A DNA stretch of 7,300 bases from Sphingomonas sp. (GTDB lineage: Bacteria > Pseudomonadota > Alphaproteobacteria > Sphingomonadales > Sphingomonadaceae), in NCBI GenBank assembly GCA_030146605.1, contig JASLBO010000232.1, positions 1 to 7,300 on the forward strand, in the 5' to 3' direction. Position 1 is the first letter of the stretch, and the number at the start of each line of letters is the position of its first letter. The notes below the pieces were generated by a model. That model had not been told where the DNA came from, made no database searches, and saw nothing but the letters and a program-made list of their open reading frames with translations. Below, piece after piece: positions 1-5,198 of this stretch. Both the position numbers and the translations under genes were made by a program.

Positions 1-1197
1 ACCGGCAATCCGGCCAGCCTGATCGGCGAGCGCTCGTTCGCCGACCAGATCTACGACCTTGCGCTGCTGCGCGCGCTGGTGACCGTGGGGCGCGACCTCG
101 TCGATGGCGCGCTCGACACCAGCCAGGACATCAACCCGGCCAAGCAGATCGAGCAGGCCGAGATGAAGCTGTACGAAGTCGCCGAGAAGGGCGATTCGGA
201 CAGCGGCCTCAAAACCTTCACCCGCGCCGCGACGCTGGCGGTGCGGCAGGCCGAGAAGGCGATGAATTCGGGTGGCGGCATTTCGGGGGTCACCACCGGG
301 CTGACCGACCTCAACGCCTCGACCGGCGGATTCAACCGATCGGACCTGCTGATCCTCGCCGGCCGACCCGGCATGGGCAAGACCTCGCTGGCGACCAACA
401 TCGCGTTCAACGCCGCCAAGCGCTGGGCCGACGATCTCGAGGCGGGGATCCCCGAGGAGAAGTCGATCGGCTCGCCGGTGGCGTTCTTCAGCCTCGAAAT
501 GTCGGCCGACCAGCTGGCGATGCGTATCCTCTCCGAGCAGGCCGAAGTCGTCTCGGAGAAGCTCCGCACCGGGCAGATCAGCCATGCCGAGTTCCAGAAG
601 TTCGCGCGTGCTGCGGGCGATCTCGAGCGGCTGCCCTTGTTCATCGACGACACGCCGGGCCTGACCATCGCGGCGCTCCGCACCCGCGCGCGGCGGATGA
701 AGCGCCAGCACAAGATCGGGATGGTGATTGTCGACTACCTTCAGCTGCTGACCGGCAGCGCCAAGGCATCGGGCGATGGCCGCGTGCAGGAGATCTCGGA
801 GATCAGCCGCGGGCTGAAGACGCTGGCCAAGGAACTCAACGTGCCGGTGCTGGCGCTGTCGCAGCTGAGCCGCGCAGTCGAAAGCCGCGAGGACAAGAGG
901 CCGCAGCTCTCGGATCTTCGCGAATCGGGATCGATCGAGCAGGACGCCGACATCGTGTTGTTCGTCTATCGCGACGAATATTATCATGACTTCAAGGCCC
1001 CGACCAAGACGCCCGACGGCACCGAGACGGCCGAGGAGCGGATGGCATATGAGGCGTGGCAGGCCAAGCAGCTCGAAGTGTCGGGCAAGGCGACGGTGAT
1101 CATCGCCAAGCAGCGCCATGGCGCGACGGGATCGGTGCACATGCGCTTCGACCGGCAGTTCACCAAGTTCAGCGACTTGGCACACGAGGATTATTGA
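1..1197 (+). CDS. dnaB: Replicative DNA helicase DnaB (5' truncated by window edge)
   Basis: DnaB is the hexameric RecA-fold helicase that unwinds DNA at the replication fork using ATP and recruits primase. The reading frame is open from base 1, so the gene begins upstream; 398 residues are visible, lacking roughly the first hundred of a normal DnaB. The first visible residues, GNPASLIGERSFADQIYDL, belong to the N-terminal helical domain and linker. The Walker A motif GRPGMGKT is at 361-384, the FFSLEMS strand near 484-504, Walker B MVIVDYLQLL at 721-750, and the conserved QLSRAVESR...DLRESGSIEQDAD block at about 862-951. The tail ALTERNATES from the E. coli form by a charged insertion after YRDEYY (about 976-1080), as I recall for alphaproteobacterial DnaB. 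The frame ends at TGA 1195-1197 after SDLAHEDY. No intein or frameshift is visible. Identification is very secure. Confidence 0.97.
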   Translation, partial: TGNPASLIGERSFADQIYDLALLRALVTVGRDLVDGALDTSQDINPAKQIEQAEMKLYEVAEKGDSDSGLKTFTRAATLAVRQAEKAMNSGGGISGVTTGLTDLNASTGGFNRSDLLILAGRPGMGKTSLATNIAFNAAKRWADDLEAGIPEEKSIGSPVAFFSLEMSADQLAMRILSEQAEVVSEKLRTGQISHAEFQKFARAAGDLERLPLFIDDTPGLTIAALRTRARRMKRQHKIGMVIVDYLQLLTGSAKASGDGRVQEISEISRGLKTLAKELNVPVLALSQLSRAVESREDKRPQLSDLRESGSIEQDADIVLFVYRDEYYHDFKAPTKTPDGTETAEERMAYEAWQAKQLEVSGKATVIIAKQRHGATGSVHMRFDRQFTKFSDLAHEDY

Positions 1198-1421
1198 GCG
1201 GCGATTCGCCGGGGACTTGTAGGAATTCGCGGCGCAAATTTCACGGTTTGCACGGTGAACGTAGAACAATATGTCGCGTCCGCGAAATATTATTGCGCAT
1301 CGTGCAGGGCGGGCTCGACGGTTCAAAGAGCGTGCGATCGGTCTCGCGGCGGCATGGCAGCAGGTGAAATCCTACATTGCAACCGCGTTGCAGACCTGCG
1401 AGCGGCATGCGGTAATCGAAG

Positions 1422-1440
1422 CGACTAGGCACTCTAGTCG
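1422..1440 (+). promoter_or_regulatory. Perfect 7-bp inverted repeat upstream of the DUF1521 gene
   Basis: CGACTAG (1422-1428) and CTAGTCG (1434-1440) are exact reverse complements separated by GCACT. The dyad lies about 70 bases before the start codon of the DUF1521 gene. It could be an operator bound by a dimeric regulator or an RNA stem in the leader. No T-run follows, so it is not a typical terminator. A second 6-bp stem, AGCGCG / CGCGCT, follows at 1449-1468. The symmetry is directly visible; the function is inference. Confidence 0.4.
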
Positions 1441-1478
1441 GAATGCGGAGCGCGCAGCTCGCCGCGCTGGGGTACCTT

Positions 1479-1502
1479 CCTGTCGTTCACACCGACAGGG
1501 GA
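1479..1502 (+). promoter_or_regulatory. Ribosome binding site held in a hairpin (DUF1521 gene)
   Basis: The likely Shine-Dalgarno sequence AGGGGA (1497-1502) sits six bases before ATG 1509 and decides that start. Its first bases are part of a perfect 7-bp stem, CCTGTCG (1479-1485) with CGACAGG (1493-1499), loop TTCACAC. Two further G:T pairs (1477-1478 with 1500-1501) can extend the stem over the rest of the Shine-Dalgarno. In the messenger this would hide the ribosome binding site, so translation may depend on opening the stem by temperature, a ligand, a protein or a small RNA. The pairing is seen; regulation is inferred. Confidence 0.5.
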
Positions 1503-1508
1503 CATGAG

Positions 1509-2372
1509 ATGACGACGATCGCTGCGAACGGCACTGCTTCCTTCGGCGTATTCCAGGCGTTTGCCGCCGGCTCGGCTTCCGCGGGCTTCGTGCTTGCCGC
1601 GGGAATCATGGGCAAGATGCTCAATCCGCTGGGAGCGGGGCCGTTCGCCTCGGCCTGCTTCCCGCAAGGCTGGAACGTCGATGCGCGCTGCGGCGGCGAA
1701 ACGCAGGCGAGCTGGACGGTCAAGACCGGTGCGGAGGGCAAAGCGAGCATCGATCTGGGCGACGGCTATAGCCTGCAGCTCAACGAGAATAATTCCGAGA
1801 TGACGATCACCAACGCCAATACCGGCGAGACGACTCGGATCTGGGGCGATCCGCATGTCGATGTGAACGGCCAGCACGTCTACGACTTCTGGGGCACCAC
1901 CACCTTCACGCTCGACAACGGCACCAAGATCACGATCAACACCGAGCAGGGCCATGGCAATCCCGATGTCTATTTCGCCAGCTCGGTGGCGATCACCAAG
2001 GGCGACCAGGCGATCGAAGTGACCGGGCTAAGCCAGCAGGAGCTCGGCGATCTCGAGATCAGCATGGGAAGCAATGGCCGCGCGCTGGATCGCGCCAATT
2101 CGGACGGCTTCGTTCTCCACGAGAATGACAGCGGCGCCGGCTGGCGCTCCGCCTATAGCGGTGCGGTCGCCACCCAGGCCGACCTCAATCTGACCCGGCC
2201 GGGCCAGATCTTCGGCCCGGGATCGGCCGACGCGCAGACGCTTGCGGGGCTGAGCTTCCTGCTCGGTGCGTTCCTCGGCGGCGCGGCGCTGTTCGGCAGC
2301 CTCGCGCTGGAGGGACGGAGCGGTGATTCGACCCGCGGCCCGGTCGCGCCGCGCCTGCCGATCGACTTCTGA
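1509..2372 (+). CDS. DUF1521 protein with metal-induced autocleavage motif GDPHVD
   Basis: This is a 287-residue protein of the DUF1521 family, known from the type III effector NopE1 of Bradyrhizobium and a Vibrio coralliilyticus protein. In those proteins the domain cleaves itself between Asp and Pro of a GDPHVD motif after binding calcium or another metal ion. Here the exact motif is at residues 113-118, followed by the family-like segment HVYDFWGTTTFTLDNGTKI (123-141); the domain probably spans about 85-215. Residues 10-38 are small and hydrophobic, rich in Ala, Gly and Phe. Residues 245-268 form a hydrophobic Leu/Gly/Ala stretch that could be a membrane segment, followed by a short charged tail ending in PRLPIDF. 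Start ATG 1509 is chosen because AGGGGA lies six bases upstream; the frame is open further up (ATG 1443) but without a good site. NopE1 carries two such domains, this protein one. No secretion system genes are in view, so export, target and purpose are unknown. Family assignment is strong; autocleavage is inferred from the motif. Confidence 0.85.
   Translation: MTTIAANGTASFGVFQAFAAGSASAGFVLAAGIMGKMLNPLGAGPFASACFPQGWNVDARCGGETQASWTVKTGAEGKASIDLGDGYSLQLNENNSEMTITNANTGETTRIWGDPHVDVNGQHVYDFWGTTTFTLDNGTKITINTEQGHGNPDVYFASSVAITKGDQAIEVTGLSQQELGDLEISMGSNGRALDRANSDGFVLHENDSGAGWRSAYSGAVATQADLNLTRPGQIFGPGSADAQTLAGLSFLLGAFLGGAALFGSLALEGRSGDSTRGPVAPRLPIDF
1845..1862 (+). other. Predicted self-cleavage site GD/PHVD in the DUF1521 protein
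   Basis: These codons encode Gly113-Asp114-Pro115-His116-Val117-Asp118. In NopE1 the bond between the Asp and Pro of the same six-residue motif is broken after calcium binding. Cleavage here would split the protein into about 114 and 173 residues, with the C-terminal piece keeping the hydrophobic segment at 245-268. The motif is seen directly; activity is inferred from characterised relatives. Confidence 0.7.
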
Positions 2373-2390
2373 CCGTTCGTCAGCAGGAGA

Positions 2391-2418
2391 GAGCCGCCGG
2401 GGCGCCGCAGGGCGGCTC
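2391..2418 (+). terminator. GC-rich hairpin after the DUF1521 gene, possible terminator
   Basis: GAGCCGCC (2391-2398) and GGCGGCTC (2411-2418) are exact reverse complements around a 12-base loop, 18 bases after the DUF1521 stop codon. Only a weak pyrimidine-rich stretch (ATTCTT, about 2427-2432) follows instead of a true T-run, so it may be a leaky terminator or an RNA-stabilising stem. The rest of the 148-base gap to the next gene shows no clear promoter. Confidence 0.4.
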
Positions 2419-2520
2419 CGGCGGCGATTCTTGCGCGACTGAGACAGACCGGCTTGCCGACGCCGCAGCGCCGGGCCATAGGCCCCGTCCGTTTGCCAGC
2501 TTCGGATTGGATCCTCCGGC

Positions 2521-3798
2521 GTGACCGCCTCTGCCCTCGGGCTCGATTTCGGTACGACCAACAGCGTCGTCGCGCTCGCCCAAGCGGACGCGGCGCCCGA
2601 AATGGTCGAATTTGCGGGCCCCGATGCGGTCAGCGCGGTGTTCCGCTCGGCCTTGTGCTTCTGGGAAGATGGCGGCGTGCAGGTCGAGGCGGGCCCGTGG
2701 GCGATCGCCGAATATCTCGAATATCCCGAGGGGAGCCGCTTCCTCCAGTCGTTCAAGTCGGTCGCGGCGAGCGCTGCGTTCGAGCATGCGTCGGTGTTCG
2801 ACAAAAGACTGCGCTTCGAGGAACTGGGGCGGACCTTCCTCGACAGGCTGGCGGCGCATTCGGGCGGCAAGCTCGATAGCCGGCCCGCGCGGATCGTGGT
2901 GGGCAGGCCGATCGAATATGCCGGCAGCCGGCCCGATCCGAAGCTGGCGCGACAGCGCTACGATGCGATGTTCGCGGGCTTCGGGGGCGAGATTCATTAT
3001 GTCTACGAGCCGATCGGGGCGGCGTTCAGCTATGCGCGGCGGCTGAGCGATCCGGCGACGTTGCTCGTCGCCGATTTCGGCGGGGGCACCAGCGATTTCT
3101 CGGTGGTGCGAGTCGACGTGCCGGGCGCGGCGCGGCGCTGCACCGCGCTGGGGCATGCCGGGATCGGCATCGCGGGCGACCGCTTCGACTATCGGATCAT
3201 CGACCAGCTCGTGCTGCCGCTGCTCGGCAAAGGCGGCAGCTATCGCTCGTTCGACAAATCGCTCGAGATCCCGCCCGGCTATTTCGCCGATTTCGGCGAC
3301 TGGTCGCGGCTGGCGCTGATGCGCAACCGGCGGACGCTGGAGGCGCTGCACAAGCTCCAGCGCGCGGCGGAGGATCCCGCGGCGATCGGGCGGATGATCG
3401 CGATCATCGAGAACGAGCTCGGCTATCGGCTGTACGATGCGGTCGGCAAGTTGAAGCGGGCGTTGTCAGGCGTGGCGCAGGCGGAGTTCCGCTTCGAAGG
3501 CGGCGGGGTGAAGCTCGCGACCGATGTGCGGCGCGAGCAATTCGAGGCGTGGATCGCGCCGGATCTCGCGCGGATCGAGGCGACCGTGGACCGCGCGCTG
3601 ACGGCTTCGGGCGTGGGCGAAGCGGGGATCGACCGGGTGTTCCTGACCGGCGGGTCTTCGCTGATCCCGGCGGTGCGGGAGATTTTCGTGCGGCGCTTCG
3701 GCGAAGCGCGGATCGGCGACGGCGGCGAACTCACCTCGATCGCGCACGGACTGGCGCTGGTGGCGCAGGAGGAGGATGTCGGCGCCTGGGCGGAGTGA
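2521..3798 (+). CDS. yegD: YegD-like Hsp70-family ATPase without substrate-binding domain
   Basis: This 425-residue protein has the actin/Hsp70 ATPase fold but ends where the ATPase domain ends, as in E. coli YegD (about 450 residues), so it lacks the peptide-binding domain and lid of DnaK. Visible landmarks are phosphate-1 loop DFGTTNS (9-15), VYEPIGAA (161-168, matching the NEPTAAA region of DnaK), phosphate-2 loop DFGGGTSD (185-192), AGDRFD (218-223), the GKLKRALS helix (309-316) and the adenosine motif LTGGSSL (375-381). The start is GTG 2521, chosen because the phosphate-1 loop follows almost at once; the ribosome binding site is weak (GGA about nine bases upstream). The protein has no signal peptide and is presumably cytoplasmic. 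Client and physiological role of YegD proteins are poorly known. It is convergent with the sulfur operon and separated from the DUF1521 gene by a hairpin, so co-transcription with that gene is uncertain. Confidence 0.88.
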   Translation: MTASALGLDFGTTNSVVALAQADAAPEMVEFAGPDAVSAVFRSALCFWEDGGVQVEAGPWAIAEYLEYPEGSRFLQSFKSVAASAAFEHASVFDKRLRFEELGRTFLDRLAAHSGGKLDSRPARIVVGRPIEYAGSRPDPKLARQRYDAMFAGFGGEIHYVYEPIGAAFSYARRLSDPATLLVADFGGGTSDFSVVRVDVPGAARRCTALGHAGIGIAGDRFDYRIIDQLVLPLLGKGGSYRSFDKSLEIPPGYFADFGDWSRLALMRNRRTLEALHKLQRAAEDPAAIGRMIAIIENELGYRLYDAVGKLKRALSGVAQAEFRFEGGGVKLATDVRREQFEAWIAPDLARIEATVDRALTASGVGEAGIDRVFLTGGSSLIPAVREIFVRRFGEARIGDGGELTSIAHGLALVAQEEDVGAWAE

Positions 3799-3861
3799 GC
3801 CGGATCGGGACGTGACCTTCGAGTCGATTCCACCTGAGTCGAACGGGATCGGCCCGAACGA

Positions 3862-3886
3862 AACTGGCCTAGAAGCTTGGCTGGTT
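3862..3886 (+). terminator. Hairpin between convergent yegD and cysH, possible terminator
   Basis: Read on the plus strand, AACTGGCCTAG (3862-3872) pairs with CTTGGCTGGTT (3876-3886) around loop AAG, with one T-T mismatch and two G:T pairs. It lies 63 bases after the yegD stop and overlaps the last codons and stop of cysH. On the minus strand the two wobble pairs become mismatches, so any stem would serve mainly yegD. No T-run follows. It is the best terminator candidate in the 70-base convergent gap, but weak. Confidence 0.25.
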
Positions 3887-4648
3887 CGGGTCGCCGTCGG
3901 GAACGGGGGTGTGGATTCCGCATTCGGTCTTGTCCCAGCCGCGCCAGCGTCCGGCGCGCGGGTCTTCGCCGGGCTTGACCACGCTGGTGCACGGCGCGCA
4001 GCCGATCGAGAGATAGCCCTGTGCGATCAGCGGATGCACGGGCAAGTCGTGCGCGGCGAAATAGGCGTCGAGATCGGCCTTGGTCCAGTCGGCGAGCGGG
4101 TTGACCTTGAGGCGGCCCGACACGTCCGAGGTGTCGATCTCGAAGCGCGGGAGCGCGTTGCGGGTGCTCGCCTGGAAGGCCTTGCGGCCGGTGATTGTGG
4201 CGTCGAAGCCGGCCAGCGCAGTGGCGAGCGGGACGACCTTGCGGATCTCGCAGCAGCCGTCGGGGTCGAACGACCAGCGCAACTGACTGGCGTCGCGCGC
4301 GGCGAGCACTTCCTGGTCGGGCTGGAGGTTGCGGAAGTCCTTGAGGCCGAGCCGCGCGACGAGCTGGTCGCGATAGGCGAGCGTCTCGGGGAAATGCCGG
4401 CCGGTATCGAGGAACAGCACCGGCACCGACGCATCGATCGACGCGACGAGATGGAGCAGGGCGGCGGATTCGGCACCGAATGACGAGACGATCGCGACAT
4501 CGCTGAGCATGTGCTCGCCGAGCACATTGCGCAGCATCTCGTCGGTCGAGCTGCCGCGGAACATATTGTTGAGCCGGATCGCGTCCTGCTCGGTGAAGCG
4601 CGGAGACACGTCGAGACGGTCGATCTTCCGCGCGGCGAGATTAGCCAT
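3869..4648 (-). CDS. cysH: Thioredoxin-dependent [4Fe-4S] adenylyl-sulfate (APS) reductase
   Basis: CysH reduces activated sulfate to sulfite with electrons from thioredoxin, the second stage of assimilatory sulfate reduction, in the cytoplasm. The 259-residue product shows the nucleotide-binding loop SSFGAES (55-61), the LDTGRHFPET motif (80-89), TGRKAFQ (153-159) and the C-terminal catalytic cysteine in KTECGIH (Cys243). The pair Cys132-Cys133 (GCCEIRK) and Cys217-x-x-Cys220 (SIGCAPCTS) are the four [4Fe-4S] ligands typical of APS reductases and absent from the E. coli-type PAPS reductase. This indicates APS rather than PAPS as substrate, so APS kinase would not be needed for this route. 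The start at ATG 4648 is supported by GGAAG seven bases upstream. It overlaps the end of the DUF934 gene by 8 bases, implying translational coupling. It is the last gene of the operon as seen here. Function is secure; substrate preference is inferred from the cysteine pattern. Confidence 0.95.
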   Translation of the reverse strand: MANLAARKIDRLDVSPRFTEQDAIRLNNMFRGSSTDEMLRNVLGEHMLSDVAIVSSFGAESAALLHLVASIDASVPVLFLDTGRHFPETLAYRDQLVARLGLKDFRNLQPDQEVLAARDASQLRWSFDPDGCCEIRKVVPLATALAGFDATITGRKAFQASTRNALPRFEIDTSDVSGRLKVNPLADWTKADLDAYFAAHDLPVHPLIAQGYLSIGCAPCTSVVKPGEDPRAGRWRGWDKTECGIHTPVPDGDPNQPSF

Positions 4649-5069
4649 GACGCAGCTTCCACACCGGCACGGCGCCGTCGGCGGCGTGCTGGTAGACATA
4701 GTCGAAACGGTTGAGCGCGCCCTGCAGCGCGGTCTCGTCGATCGGCGCATCGGGAGCGAAGCTGTCGAAGCCGCAGCGGCGCATGAACAGGATCTGGTCG
4801 ACGAGGACGTCGCCCGAGGCGCGGATCTCGCCGTTGTACCCAGCCTCGCGCAGGATCCGCGCCGAGGAATAGCCGCGTCCGTCGCGGAAGCGCGGGAAGT
4901 CGATCTCGACCAGAGCGAGGCGATCGAGATAGGGGATGAGCAGGCGCGCGTCCTCGCCCGCCTCGATGCGGACCGCGGTGGCATTGGACTGGCCGAGAAA
5001 TGCGTCGATCGACACCGCGGGCTCCTCGTGCTCGGGATCGTCGCGGAAGCGGAGGGGATTCTCGCTCAT
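4641..5069 (-). CDS. DUF934 protein of the sulfite reduction operon
   Basis: This 142-residue soluble protein belongs to the DUF934 family, which is regularly encoded beside sulfite reductase and APS/PAPS reductase in proteobacteria and is often annotated as probably involved in sulfite reduction. The family signature is clear in the middle: VEIDFPRFRDGRGYSSAR (54-71), LREAGYNGEIRASGDVLVDQ (73-92) and MRRCGFDSF (96-104). It has a single cysteine (Cys99), no obvious iron-sulfur or flavin motif and no membrane segment, so a direct redox role is not evident from sequence. Start ATG 5069 follows a strong AG-rich ribosome binding site that is formed by the end of a repeat element. Its stop TAA overlaps the ATG of cysH. 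Operon membership is strongly supported; the biochemical role is unknown. Confidence 0.9.
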   Translation of the reverse strand: MSENPLRFRDDPEHEEPAVSIDAFLGQSNATAVRIEAGEDARLLIPYLDRLALVEIDFPRFRDGRGYSSARILREAGYNGEIRASGDVLVDQILFMRRCGFDSFAPDAPIDETALQGALNRFDYVYQHAADGAVPVWKLRHG

Positions 5070-5072
5070 ATG

Positions 5073-5082
5073 TTCCCCTCCC
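5073..5082 (-). promoter_or_regulatory. Ribosome binding site of the DUF934 gene, supplied by a repeat
   Basis: On the minus strand GGGAGGGGAA (5082-5073) lies four bases before ATG 5069. Nearly all of it (5074-5082) is the outer arm of the inverted-repeat element at 5074-5177. In the messenger the preceding CCCCTCCCGC can pair with it perfectly, which would hide the site. The origin from the repeat is seen; an effect on translation is inferred. Confidence 0.6.
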
Positions 5083-5177
5083 GCTTGCGGGAGGGGTTAG
5101 GGGAGGGAGCGACGGGGAGGTTGCGCGACTCACGCAAGTCAGGCCCTCCCCCGACCCCTCCCGCAAGCGGAAGGGGA
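5074..5177. repeat. Nested palindromic (REP-like) element between sulfite reductase and DUF934 genes
   Basis: Two 34-base arms, 5074-5107 and 5144-5177, are inverted copies of each other with 31 of 34 bases matching. Each arm itself contains a palindrome: 10-base CCCCTCCCGC and its complement around a two-base centre, perfect at 5075-5096 and with one mismatch at 5155-5176. The 36-base middle contains a further inverted repeat, TTGCG (5121-5125) with CGCAA (5133-5137). The whole 104 bases can therefore fold as a long hairpin or as several small ones. It has no coding capacity. From memory, similar CCCTCCCGC-type palindromes are dispersed through many GC-rich alphaproteobacterial genomes, so it is probably a REP/MITE-like dispersed repeat. 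It fills nearly all of the 129-base gap between the two genes. Confidence 0.85.
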
Positions 5178-5198
5178 GCGATGACGGCCAGCGTCTGC

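Larger units (their letters stand above)
1198..1508. other. Intergenic region between dnaB and the DUF1521 gene
   Basis: This 311-base gap has no gene I can support. A frame of 78 codons starting at ATG 1271 has no ribosome binding site and no recognisable family. Just after the dnaB stop is a short GC hairpin (CGGCG, loop ATT, CGCCG, 1199-1211) without a T-run, so it is at best a weak terminator. The only promoter-like match I find is TTGCAC at 1248-1253 and TATGTC at 1270-1275 with a 16-base spacer, which is weak. The stretch around 1230-1300 is noticeably more AT-rich than its surroundings, which suits a promoter region. From 1422 onward come three perfect hairpins in a row (1422-1440, 1449-1468, 1479-1499), suggesting a structured 5' leader for the downstream gene. 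Confidence 0.5.

Noticed and set aside
361..384. Possible intein insertion at the DnaB Walker A motif, a common intein site
   Set aside because: GRPGMGKTSLATN reads straight through with no insertion.
1271..1507. A small 78-codon plus-strand frame in the dnaB to DUF1521 gap
   Set aside because: There is no ribosome binding site before ATG 1271, the translation is Arg/Ala-rich, and it overlaps the three leader hairpins and the ribosome binding site of the DUF1521 gene.
1443..1508. Upstream ATG 1443 as start of the DUF1521 gene
   Set aside because: No ribosome binding site precedes it, the added residues are encoded by hairpin sequence, and ATG 1509 has AGGGGA at good spacing.
2380..3351. A minus-strand frame of 323 codons opposite the Hsp70 gene
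   Set aside because: Arg/Ala/Glu-rich low-complexity translation opposite a gene with clear ATPase motifs; no family resemblance.
5074..5177. CRISPR-like repeat
   Set aside because: There are only two arms, in inverted orientation and internally palindromic, with a single 36-base middle; no array of direct repeats and spacers.
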